Shown: positions 24,240 through 35,346 of the stretch, piece by piece
Position numbering within the stretch: the stretch's first letter is position 1
Layout: each line of letters begins with the position of its first letter
DNA from: Colias croceus
Taxonomy: Eukaryota; Arthropoda; Insecta; Lepidoptera; Pieridae
DNA length: 64,000 nt
Reading direction: 5' to 3'
NCBI RefSeq assembly: GCF_905220415.1
Contig: NC_059546.1
Coordinates: 6,076,001 to 6,140,000 of the forward strand
Made by a program: the position numbers and the translations under genes
Notes under the pieces: model-generated
The model's input: only the letters and a program-made list of their open reading frames with translations
Databases searched by the model: none
What the model was told of the DNA's origin: nothing

Positions 24240-26306
24240 GTATATTTTATATAGAAAAACTGAAGGAATGTAAGGTGCGTATAAACTTACAAAATATGTA
24301 AACTTTCGTTCGTAGATTCAAGAGATCATGAATAACTTTTGTGAAAATTGTCAAAGCCTTTGTGATTTTTAAAATTAAAAATTAAGTACATTATTAAATT
24401 TAAATCTTAATCTGATAAAAATAATATTTTGCTCATTAGACCGTCATAGATTAATCCAATGTTTGTCGATTCAGGTGATACTTAAAACACAGGTAAATTG
24501 TAGAGTTGAAGACTAAATTGTATGAATTTAATATTCATCCGTGTTTTCACGATAAACATTTTCGTTCTGAATTATTAAGTGTAGTAATATATAAATTCTA
24601 TTGGGATTCATTTAAATGATATATTTTATTTATAATAACATCATGTTCAATCTCGTTAATTACGAAGTTCGATATAAAACATGACGTAGGTAATAAATAA
24701 ATGAATTAATATAACTAACGTATACAGATTTCCGAGGCGTGTTAATCGCATTTACAACGAAAAGCTGTTTCCCATTACAGGTAGAATTTTGCCTTAGCTT
24801 AGTTGGTACTGAATTGAAAAGGAGTACCTACTTTACTTAATTACCCACGCCTTTTACTCGAACAAAGTTGGTACTTATTTTTCTATTTTTGTTTTGTTTG
24901 CTAGTTTTTCATGTTGAAATTACCGAGTAAAATACAGAGATTAAGTTAATTTATAGTTTGCTCTTTGATTTGAATATTTTCTATTTAAAAATGAATGTAT
25001 TATTAGGTACTTAAAAAGAATTTGGAAAATTTTGTGATATTTTAACATTTTGTAACATTTCCTATTCAAATGCAAATTATTTCATCAACTATAGAATAGT
25101 AAGAGTACACAATTCGATTAATAATACCTAATTCTACTCTACACATGTAGATCCTACCAATTCCAATTACACGCATGGCATTTCAAGATATGTTAGGACG
25201 CATTAAACTGCATCCCATGTCCCATTCTTTATGGCGTAAGGATTGGATTACGTAACGGCCTGTATTGGCACCCAATTACTGTGATATATTTAATGAATAG
25301 AACCGACATTGTACGATACCCTCTGACACGGATTCAATTATATGGAAGTGTGCATGTAACCCATAGCTGCCGTGTGAGCGCTTGCGGCTTCCTGCACCCG
25401 CACCACTTAGAGCTATGGCAACTAAATCTTGGTGTAAAATGTACGATCCAGCGTAAGTGATGATTTTTAATTTAAATTACATATTATAGTTAAAATAAAC
25501 TCAATTTTAATTAAAAAAAAATTAAGTCAAAAATGTATTTCATTCAAGGTTAATTTTTGTTGATATGAACATTATTTATTTGAATTGTTTTGAATAACAC
25601 TGTTTTGATTGACAGGAAAAGTAAACAATAAACAGTTTTGTACAGTGCTAAATTATAAAATATCAAACAGTTTGTATTCTTATAACGCAATGAAACAAAA
25701 TTGTCTGTATTTTAATAACTGATAATTCAACATGATTTTTGCTTCTTGGGATAAAACACCTCGTTAGTATGATTACAAAATAAACTGATTATATCGTTGA
25801 AAACATCAGATTGTCTCATTAAATTTCCAAGATAATAAGTAAATCTTTTCCTTCATCAGTCACTCATCATTTCTAGGAAGACAAATAGATAAAAAAAGAT
25901 AAAAAAATGTGTAGGTACTTCTTCAGTAAAGACTTCATCTGATTGTACCATACCCTATACATATTATAGAAAAGGCTCTTATATCATATCATTTAAAATA
26001 TAGCGCTTTCGCTTATCATTCACGCGAGTAGTCGCCAAATTACCTGACTGATACAGTACTACGTTCTATTCTGTTAATAGTATCTGCCACTAGCATTAGT
26101 ATAATATTATTAAGGTATACATACATTTTGTTAACGTATCTAAGTACATTTCAGAATTTCAGAAATAATTCCAAGTTGAATGAAAATAAGTTTTTATTAA
26201 TGCTCTAGATTTAATAAAAAATAATGCAAGAGGCAAAATATTTTTAACCGGATGATATTAATAGATAGATACGCCTCCTCCATAATTTGCTTAAGACCTT
26301 CAATAA
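24240..26306. other. AT-rich stretch with one GC-richer island
   Basis: No gene is supported. The island at 25320-25455 contains a possible micro-exon (listed separately). The remainder is AT-rich and shows no repeat. Confidence 0.3.
25415..25452 (+). CDS. Candidate first coding micro-exon, unrecognised
   Basis: ATG in a fair context (GAGCTATGGCA) opens 12 codons plus two bases (MATKSWCKMYDPA) to a consensus donor GTAAGTG at 25453. It lies in a local GC-rich island (25320-25452). There is an in-frame stop upstream, so the ATG would be the first. I do not recognise the peptide and see no partner exon. It may be chance. Confidence 0.15.
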
Positions 26307-27904
26307 CCTCCTGAGACCCAGGACCCCAAAAGTTATAGTATCTTCGTGATTTTTGGAATAGTGGTTGATATTGATGTGGAGACTACGGGAAAAATATTTA
26401 AAAAAATCCCCTCCTCCCACAAACCCCAGAATAGGGGGTATCACAGGTGACACTATGGGATCATAATAGTATTAAAAGGCATTAAAATTTATTGAATGTT
26501 TTTTTAATCAGACTTTTAATCAACCTTAAACATTAATCAACGAACCTTAAAAATTAATCATGTTTGGTATGAAATTCAAGAAAACAATTGCGGATTACAT
26601 TGAAACATAATAAAATGTTACAAGTAGAACATTTTACGAATGTTGATTGGCTGCATTTATCGAGTCTACATTTAGATTAGCCATTAGGATTAGCTTGTAT
26701 AAATACTTTAATCCTTTCAGAGTTAGGCTTTCCCTTGACAACCTGTTTCATTTGGCATTTTCCCGTGAATGGGAGGTATAATTTGCTCATCAATGGCCAC
26801 ATTTTGGCATCGTTCATTTTCTCGACAACCTTTCTCTATCGTAGATACAATGGGGCGAATATTCCAAAACCTGTCGACTTCTTTCATTTTTGGAGTGACT
26901 AACTGATCATCAACAACTTTAATTTTAGATCTCAACTGAAAAAATAGGTTGCGAGTCATAGCATTGGCTACCAATGTCACTCTGGTTTCAGCAGCCCAGA
27001 ACATACGGATTCGAGGGAGCCCTAAAATGCCAATTGCCATAGAAACCCCTATAAATGTTTTTATTTCTTCAGCATCTGTATTAAGAGACCTTCCTGTTCT
27101 CCGGACACTATTTATATTGGTGCAGTGTGCTATAGTTTCAAAAAAAACGTGGATCAATATACCTGGAGAAATATTCATGAGTGGGTTTCAATGTGACTGG
27201 ATCAACGAGTGGTGGATCATCATATAGGTCTCTAGATGAATTTCCAAAATTGTTGGTATGATCCCATCTCAAAGGACGGTTTCTTGACCTTCTCGTAGCA
27301 TTAGCACGTGCAATTGAAAAAAGCGGCTCATCGTCAGAAGAATCCCAATCACTTTCGTCTAAAGGCCGAGGTACTACTTCCTCGGAGATATCTTCTTGCT
27401 CTAAATTTAGATCTTCCTCGTCTTCTTCATCTATATCTTCACACTCTGATTCATCTAAATTCATTAAATTCTGAATAATTTCACCATCCCGCAACCCTGA
27501 AAATGATACGATTTTTAGGCGCGAGTGCCCAAAGTATCACCTATGATACCGAAAGAAATGTGCCAAAATAATGTATTTAATTGCATAATCTATACAGTAT
27601 AACTTCGTGAACGTTTAGTGTAATGACGATTCTAAATAGTTACAACAAAAAACACACGCAAAAACAATATAAAATAATACTTACTTCTGCTCAAATTCGC
27701 CATTTCGGTTTTTCTGCGTACCTTCAATTTCAAATTATGATATGCAAGACCCAGACCAACCAAAACGAGCCGTAGCCACCTAGTAGCATAGCCTAATAAC
27801 TGTTTCAAGTGATTTTGATAATGATTCAAACAAACCGCGACAGACGGCGTTGCAAAAAAATTATTTTCCCGAGTATCATAGGTGACACCGAGGGTCTCAG
27901 GAGG
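26307..27904 (-). mobile_element. piggyBac-like element, 1598 bp, decayed
   Basis: The terminal inverted repeats CCTCCTGAGACCC (26307-26319 and 27892-27904 reversed) are flanked by ATAA on both sides (26303-26306, 27905-27908). Inside is a broken piggyBac transposase on the minus strand. The 16-mer GTATCACAGGTGACAC (26438-26453) recurs as GTATCATAGGTGACAC (27873-27888), and an inverted form occurs at 27534-27550; these may be transposase-binding sites. The usual piggyBac target is TTAA; ATAA is a variant or a later mutation. Confidence 0.82.
26677..27703 (-). pseudogene. piggyBac-type transposase pseudogene, with a 188-bp intron
   Basis: The start codon is at 27703 (MANLSR). A donor GTAAGT follows at 27684 and an acceptor CAG ends at 27497; exon 2 starts at 27496 and continues LRDGEIIQNLMNLDESECED. 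The N-terminal part is acidic (EDIDEEDEEDLN), as usual for this family. The DDE domain begins around FSRYIDP...FFETIAHCTN and reaches NVAIDEQIIPP, where IDEQ holds the first catalytic aspartate. A run of eight T (27140-27147) causes a frameshift in the domain, and a second shift lies at about 26745-26755, after which KQVVKGKPNSERIKVF is read. A stop at 26677 ends the protein before the other two catalytic aspartates. It cannot be active. Confidence 0.85.
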
Positions 27905-28330
27905 ATAAATATCAAAACAACAAATATAATCGACTTGATAATTCTTATTTTTAGGTACTTATGGTTATTTTCGGATAAAAATTTGTTTTTCTACGAAATG
28001 TGAATATAAATAACTACCTACGAAATACCTAATCTACGTCATTGAAGACGCAAATTTCATGCATACTTTTGACCGCGCAAATTGTGAGCATGTATTTATT
28101 CCTCGGTATAACCCATTACATGCAATGTGCAACTAAGATACTAGATACTGTTAGCATGTCTGTATCTTATTCAATTTCTCAAGCCAGTGTAACAGGATTA
28201 AAGATCGTCTCCCAAGCGTTACTTCCTTGAAAACTAATTTTGGTAACCGGCAGACACTGAACAAATTCGTAACAGGTTTTACAAGATAATGCGAACTAAG
28301 TCAAATTCTCTTTAGGGAGTAGGTTTATAT
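27905..28330. other. Spacer between two transposons, nothing recognised
   Basis: No supported gene. The short plus-strand ORF at 28042-28230 shows no known motif. Confidence 0.3.
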
Positions 28331-29356
28331 TCAAACTCAAACATTCATTTATTCAATTAGACTACTATTTAGTAGCACTTTCGGATCGTCATTACATAAG
28401 TATTTTTAACATTTACCACCGATTCCGAAAGCAGTATCTATGGAGAAGAATCGGCAAGAAACTCCATAGTTGCTCTTTTAAAATCATGTCAATATTACAT
28501 AATATGTAACTTATATCTAACTTAAACATAATATATCATAATATGCCAAAGAACTGTCCTGTGGTTTTTACGCGACAACCCTCCATGGGTCTTCATCGTC
28601 CATATATTCCTGAATACTGTAGTACGCTCTCTGAACTAGTACATTTTTTATATAAGTTTTAAATTTAGAACTACTAAACTCTTTAATATTGAGAGGAATT
28701 CTATTGTATAAGCGTATACCTTGACCCATAAATGAATTTTTAACTTTAGCTAATCGGAAAAATGGCATTTCAATTCTATTCCTGTTCCTTGTGCCATAAT
28801 CGTGTCTATCTCCTACTCTTGCGTGTAAGTCGGCGTTTTTGTGAACATGCAAAATATTATTAAATATATACTGTGATGGTACAGTAAGGATACCAGTATT
28901 CTTAAAATGATCTCTTAGTGAGTCCCGAGCACGTAAATTATATATAGAGCGAATGGCTCTTTTCTGTAAGATAAATATAGTTTCTATATCTGCAGCCTTG
29001 CCCCACAGTAGAATTCCATAGGACATAATGCTATGAAAGTAGCTGAAATAAACCAATCTAGCCGTATCTTCATCGGTGAGATGCCTTATTTTTCGGACTG
29101 CATATGCAGCTGAACTGAGCTTACCTGCAGCGGTGTTGACATGGGCTCCCCACTGTAGTTTCTCATCCAATGTTAACCCTAGAAATACAGTAGACTCAGT
29201 AGGATGCAATACCTCCCCGTTCAAGGTAATATCTCTGTTCAACTTTTTTACATTAGGAAGTAAAAATTCAACACAAGTGGTTTTTTTGGCATTTAATAAT
29301 AAATTATTGGCAGTAAACCATTCAGATATGTGTTTTAGACAGTAATTACAAAAGTC
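28331..29356 (-). mobile_element. 5'-truncated LINE with TTGAGT-type tail (jockey/CR1-like)
   Basis: Minus-strand element with a C-terminal RT fragment (28568-29356), then a 3' UTR ending in ATTCAATTAG..., AAATGAATGTTTGAGTTTGA at 28331. The 3' UTR is homologous to the copy at 4552-4850. The tail is a TTGAGT-like microsatellite and not poly(A). The 5' truncation is at or just beyond 29356. Clade assignment is by general resemblance only. Confidence 0.82.
28568..29356 (-). pseudogene. C-terminal fragment of LINE reverse transcriptase, 262 codons, no start
   Basis: The frame is open from 29356 to the TAA at 28568 with no usable ATG at its head. It begins DFCNYCLKHISEWFTANNLL and continues KKTTCVEF and FLGLTLDEKLQWGAHV, which is the RT thumb region after the YADD box. 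Then comes the usual C-terminal domain (SYGILLWGKA, LQKRAIRSIYNL, LTVPSQYIFNNILHV, HDYGTRN, GIRLYNRIP). The catalytic YADD and the endonuclease are missing through 5' truncation. The frame is otherwise undamaged, which suggests a fairly young insertion. Confidence 0.85.
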
Positions 29357-30460
29357 CTAGTAGCTAGAACTTGACGAGACCTTTTGACCTTTGGTTGCCA
29401 AAAGTTACCGCAAGATGAACAGAAACGTAGAACATTAATTAAGCTATTGATTAATTTAATAAATTATGTTCTACTGAGAACGTAATATTTTTAGTTATTT
29501 ATCTTAGGATAAAGACATTTTTCTTCTATAAATTCTTTTGTTTTCCTTTGCTTTATAGCTTTTTATTATGCTAATAATGAAGTCTTTTATTATTCATTAT
29601 CCATCATCTAACAATAGTTTGTTTTTTATTATTTTTAATAATAGCAAATCGATCGATGAAAGTTTGAGAATATGAAAGGTTGATGTTATAAATTGTCGTG
29701 TTTGCAAGAATTTAATGAAAGAAATGATTTCATCATTTCATTCATCGTTAGGTTATAACATAATATTGTGGTAAAATATAAATTTGTTATGCTGGTTTGG
29801 CATATACATTTTGTATTAAAGAGTGTATTGTCTGTGAAAACATTTTTTTATGAAGCAATGAATGTAATAAGATACCGGCGTATACGCTAAAATCAGCTAA
29901 ACATCTAGTGCTCATAATAGAGCGTTATCAAACTCTACCTCACGTTCTTCATTTATCTCCAATTTTATAACTCGTATATAACATTCGTCGCTCAGATAAT
30001 ATGAAGATTTAGTGCATATAATTCAAACTATACTACTATCTATTCATGAAACCGATATAGTAATTAATAGCGTAATAATTCGTGAGACATTACCGATAGT
30101 TGTGTACGAAAAGCCATAACGTAAATCTACGCGGAGGCTTTTAGCGCATTAAGCGCTTTGTTTAATAACAAAAGATAAAGGGGAAGGTTAGTTTCAAGGT
30201 CCTTTGTTTGTTAATGCAGCGTCATACCGTTTTCTTGACTTAAGTTTATTAACAGTAAGACTAGGTTGGCATCCATTTGCGTTACTATCAATTTGTTTGA
30301 GCGAGCCTTTGTTCTAATAGACAGAGGTTTACTTAGGAAAATTTTATATCGTTACACTTTAGATATTTGCTTCTATTTCTGTCAATACAATCATTATGAT
30401 TTCTTGTCATAGCTAAGGATTGAAAGAAAGTTAAAACGATAGACTGTATTTATTTAGTTG
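29357..30460. other. AT-rich stretch, nothing recognised
   Basis: No ORF and no repeat that I can name. Confidence 0.3.
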
Positions 30461-30471
30461 AATCTTTCATA

Positions 30472-30791
30472 TCTATACATATAATAAATCTGTAGAAGGG
30501 TCAATTCTGTACATTGAAAATATTGAAAAAATAAATAGCAGGGGGTGTTACTGGATCGATACCAAACCCAAATATGTGATTAAAAAAATTTTTGTCTGTC
30601 TGTCTGTCTGTCTGTCTGTATGTTCAGGCATCACGCGAAAACTAACGGTTCGATTTCGATGAAACTTGGTATAATTAATTATACCTTATTATCCTGGGCA
30701 TAAAATAGGAATACTTTTTATCCCGGAAAAATACGTAGAAAAAAATAAATCTTAATTTTTCCGCGCGGACGGAGTCGCGGGCGGAAGCTAG
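30472..30791 (+). mobile_element. Non-autonomous Helitron, 320 bp, internally deleted (copy 2)
   Basis: The ends are the same as in copies 1 and 3 (A|TCTATACATATAATAAATC ... GGCGGAAGCTAG|T). About 170 bp are missing between CTTAATTTTTC and the terminal CGCGCGGACGGAG block. It contains (GTCT)6 at 30594-30617. It is inserted in the leader of the tandem unit described above. Confidence 0.88.
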
Positions 30792-30803
30792 TTTTATATA
30801 AGA

Positions 30804-31001
30804 TTAGCTTCCGCCCACGACTTTGTACGTGCATCCCCGTTTTTCCCCGTTCCCGTAAGAATATCGGGAAATCCTTTCTTAGGGGACGCCTACGTTATGA
30901 CATCTACCTGCAGGCCAAATTTCAGCCCGATACGTCCAGTGGTTTGGACTGTGCGTTGATAGACCATTATATCAGTCACCTTTGAGTTTTGTATATATAG
31001 A
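30804..31001 (-). mobile_element. Helitron-like element, tandem copy A (3' end mutated to TTAG)
   Basis: On the minus strand: A|TCTATATATACAAAACTCAA ... GTGGGCGGAAGCTAA. The terminal CTAG is changed by one base compared with copy B. The body is more than 95% alike by eye, with CACTGGACGTATCGGGCTGA and AGATGTCATAACGTAGGCG in common. Confidence 0.75.
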
Positions 31002-31026
31002 TAAATCTTTCATATTTTATATAAGA

Positions 31027-31228
31027 CTAGCTTCCGCCCACGACTTTGTACGTGCATCCCCGTTTTCCCCGTTCCCGTAAGAATATCGGGAAATCCTTTC
31101 TTAGGGGACGCCTACGTTATGACATCTACCTGCATGCCAAATTTCAGCCCGATACGTCCAGTGGTTTGGACTGTGCGTTGATAGATCACTATATCAGTCA
31201 CCTTTGAGTTTTATATATAATATATAGA
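31027..31228 (-). mobile_element. Helitron-like element, tandem copy B
   Basis: On the minus strand it begins A|TCTATATATTATATATAAAA and ends GTCGTGGGCGGAAGCTAG|T. Both ends meet the Helitron rule. Confidence 0.78.
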
Positions 31229-34200
31229 TTAGAAGCATGTGGTAGAAACAATACATTAAAACAAGAGTCCTCTGCAAGTTTGACGTAAAGTTTGGCTTGC
31301 AATATGCTAAAATTACAGAATCCAGTATTCCTACATACATGTCAAAATTCCAATCCCAACCAGATTAACCGCAAACTAGCTTGCAACGTGCCGATTTTGT
31401 GCAGTGCGTTTACCCTCCAAGTGATAGCAAGTCTAGTTAGATGGGTTTTTCATCGATCAACGCCGTAAGTAGGTGCGCGGCTAATTGTTTCTGTGTCGAC
31501 CAGCAAACACCGACAATTAACAGGAGGCCAATGTGGGCGGCGCGGTCGGAGCTCGCGCCAAGTTCTCTACTAGACCGACGGCAATTTCCGTTCAACGACG
31601 CCTGTTAACAACACCTGTGTTCGCTTAAAATATACAAACTTGCAAAATACAATTTTTATATAACGCCCATTTGATGATTCTGCGGCAGATGGAACTGGGG
31701 CGTAACGCGATCGCTCTGATGCGCACTTGTACCGTAATGCTTATTATTCTCGCCGTGTGTTGATAATTGCGCCAATTTGAATATACCTCTAGAAATTGCT
31801 GTTTTCATATACTGTAGCTGTAGTAGACAGTTAATAATGTTTACATTGATTGCAATTGTAACCAGAAAATTATACAACTGTCCTCACGAACTGGTTTTTA
31901 GTTAAAAAAAAATGTTATCATTTTTAAACTAAGAGGCGATGCTTTATAGAAATTTTCTTGCGGAAATATAACGTTTCATACTTTCCCCAACAAAGTAAAG
32001 AGCAATATAAAAACTCTAAGCAATGGTCATATTGACGCTAGAATGTTCAGCTACTATTCTGTACAATCGCGAAAGTTTTTCAAGAAGTTGGCAAGACATA
32101 GCTTTTATCTATTACTGACACAAGCACCTGGGTTCCACAATGCATAACTTTATGCCACAGATATTACTTTACCACTTTTCACTTAAGCAGATCGTAATAG
32201 CCCGTGATGGCTTTGTGCTCAGGCCGTTTGAGCGCAAATGACGTCAAAGATGTCTGAATATTAAATTCTAAATTTGTGTGAACGGATTCGTTTTCGGCAT
32301 GGATATAAACAATTATTTCCGGAAAATATCTATATGATATCGCCATGTTTATGCCAAACATAGTGTTACATAATAATTTTTATTGTAAATTACTGTAGCA
32401 GGAATAAGTATGATATTTAATTATTTTCAAGAATCACTGGTTTAAAATTATTGATTTCAAATTACCGTGTATTTAAATAACAATGCACACACACAAAAGA
32501 AGATCTCTTTAGTGTTTCAGTTCAGTTATCTGAATCTGCCTTTACAGTTTACAGGCAGATAATATCTATAATTACTATTTTTATATTTAAGCTTTATTTA
32601 ATGGATACATTTGTGATGGAATCGATATTTTAACGCTGGCAAATATAATTATATTTTATTTTAAAATCGAATGTTTAAATAGGGTCAGCGATTTGATATT
32701 ATTTTAAATTATAGCTCACAAAATCAGTAAATTAAGATCACAGTTCGAAATGTTATGGCGCCTGAGGCAGACAAGTAGGCTTCAAATTTGTTACAAGGAG
32801 AACTACAAAGGATTAATTAATATTAAACAAATCGAATAAATTTAATGAAATATCATAAGAAAGTTCAATGATTTTTAAAATTTGTGACCTCACTAATAAG
32901 TGTGTTCTAACATATATTTTTTGATAATTTCCAAAATAGTTATTTCGAAGATATTGCGGAATTTAATTTAATAAAATATCAGTCCAATGAACATGTAAGA
33001 TTTGTTGAAGCTTTTTTCACATCTGAATAAGAACAAATACATTGTCAAGAACATCGGAACGCTCAGAATTCTTCCAATACATTAATTCGGTATAAAATGG
33101 CAAAAGTAAGTCTAAACGGAAAATTTATTCAATAATATAGAGACAGGATTAACTGAGCTTGATAACGCTCCACTTGAGCCGAACTCATCTGCGAAGCTAT
33201 TGCTTTTTTGAGCCTACGAATTTCATATACCAACAGACTTTTCCTTCGATTTAAGGGGTTCTATTTTTGCCATTTGTGGCCAGAGAAATTATTGCGGAAG
33301 GAAAAGATAGAAATGGTTACTTCACTGTTCAAACATTTGGATTTCACACGGAGGATTTGGGGAATGACGGTTGTGTGAAACTCCGTGTGGAATAAGTACA
33401 GGATTCCACCGCCATATCTGAACTAACACGAAACTAAACTAAAACGAGGATTACAGTATTATCGTAGTTACTAGCGTACTATATTATATTCCGAGTTTTT
33501 GACCGCAACTTCATTTCAGTAGTAACTCCGTGTTTCGCTACACGGGGATGCTTTAAAACCCTTTCGCTCAAATACGTGTGTAGGTATAATATAATTCTAT
33601 ACGGAATAATCTATTTGCTTGTTGTTAATTTTCGATGTTTCAGCCTAAATTCCTTTCCTAACACATATTGAAGTTTTACCTGACGCTGATGTATTGAAAT
33701 AAGTCAGTGTTACAAAAATATTTTATTCAAGTTTTATTAGTACGACTAGACATACTACTAACTACATGATTTCACAAGAAAGATGCAGAAATCCTGATGC
33801 AGTGTCTACTTTATTTCTGTTAAATATACAAAAATACATGTACATGTATTTTGTGAATACAAGAGACAATAAGATATTGTTGTATTTATAAAGGACACGA
33901 GTTAGTTACATCGGAGCGTTGTTTGTTGCACTCGTGAGCTCAGTTACGTGGCTTGTTTGTTCTTTAAATTACACAGGGCCTTCCAGAGGTAGATTGTTGT
34001 TCATTACATCACTCCTCGTCCAAGTTTCGATCGTGTTTGCGTTTCGCCGCCACACACCGCATACGATTTTGTTTTATACGTTAACTCGGGTAAAACACGT
34101 CGAAAAGTTCTCAGGCTACACTTCAAAAGTAGAACGCGAAACTATAAACGGAAACGCTGAATTACCGCATGAATTCTCTCAACTTAGAGTTAAGCAGTCG

Positions 34201-35170
34201 ATTGAAAAAGAAGGAATATGAATATTTAACGGGCATAAATAGTTTATTCGTTGGCTACTATAAAATTTACTTCGCGCAACAATGTCTCGATATATTTAAC
34301 GCGTCTATCGCGCCGGATCTGTTGAATAAACAATGTAAGGCGACTGATAGCTATATCGGATACAAAGTAAAGAAATAAAGTGCACAGGCGATCATAGAGC
34401 CCAGTGTAAAATGCAGATAGCCGATCCACTGAACGACCGTTGTAGGAGAAAATTTTATTGGCTCCCTTATTTTCACAACTGAAACGGAATAGCTCAATAT
34501 TGTTTTGATACGTCCCGGAAACGTTTTATTATTGGGAGCGCGTATAAGTTTATGGTATTTTATTTTATAAGAATTTTATTTATCTTTGGATAAGTAGGCA
34601 ATAATGATAGAATAATAAATGTGGAATATTTTGAAATTTGTATGCACTCGTTCGTACTTTATGTTCGCAATGTTTTACAATAAATAAGAAAGATATGAAT
34701 TGTGTTATTTTTAAACTTTCATAACAAGGCTTCAAACAAAAGGCGGAACGTATTAGTCAAGTTAATTTTATATATGACACTAATATCCACTTATCACGAG
34801 CCAAGCTTCTTTGTGATAAGGAGCGTATAAGTTAGAGAAGTTAGGGAAAGTGGGTAATGTCCGTTATCCCCCGGGAGAGTTTTGGAGACATTCCCATAAA
34901 TGGACACTTCTGTCAAGACATAACTTGATTGATGGATCTACTACGTGGAGACCGAGTTTCTTCGCAAGAAAACGTTCAATACATTTATAATTCATAGGTA
35001 ATGTAAGAGTTTTTTTTTAAATGCTATATTCGTATTCAAATGAATAGTTAATACCGAATAAAATATGCGAATATCAACCACATTTATCATGCTTATGCTA
35101 TTTCAATATAGTGAATCATGTAATCGTATAAATGTACTAAATGCAGCAGTCATGATCCTGAATTGCATAA
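31229..35170. other. Gene-poor stretch with two GC-richer islands
   Basis: Island 31470-31630 is CpG-rich and contains a 25-codon ORF (31531-31608, MWAARSELAPSSLLDRRQFP...). Island 33910-34400 is open in two overlapping frames (33919-34221 without an ATG; 34169-34378 with one). I recognise no protein in either, and both could be promoters, UTRs or conserved non-coding DNA. The rest is AT-rich. Confidence 0.3.
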
Positions 35171-35346
35171 TCCTTCCTACTAATATTATAAATACGAAAG
35201 TTTGTGAGGATGTGTGAGTATTTTACGCAAATACTACTGAACCGATTACAATGAAATTTAGCACACATATAGAGGAAATCCCACGGGAACAGGAACTATG
35301 CGGGTTTTTCTTTGAAACGCGGGCGAAGCCGCGGGCGGAAAGCTAG
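35171..35346 (+). mobile_element. Non-autonomous Helitron, 176 bp
   Basis: It starts A|TCCTTCCTACTAATATTATA and ends GCCGCGGGCGGAAAGCTAG|T. Same family as 6203-6373 and 42743-42983 (shared AATCCCACGGGAACxGGAACTATGCGGGT, described here by its halves). Confidence 0.82.

Larger units (their letters stand above)
30461..31228. repeat. Tandem duplication (223-bp period), first unit interrupted by a Helitron
   Basis: Unit 1 is 30461-30471 plus 30792-31001; unit 2 is 31003-31228. Each holds a short AT-rich leader (AATCTTTCATATTTTATATA...) followed by a 200-bp minus-strand Helitron-like element (30804-31001 and 31027-31228). The leader of unit 1 is split by a 320-bp Helitron (30472-30791), while the leader of unit 2 (31003-31026) is intact. 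Confidence 0.85.

Noticed and set aside
27809..28003. Plus-strand 64-codon ORF
   Set aside because: It spans the right terminal repeat of the piggyBac-like element and its flank; chance ORF.
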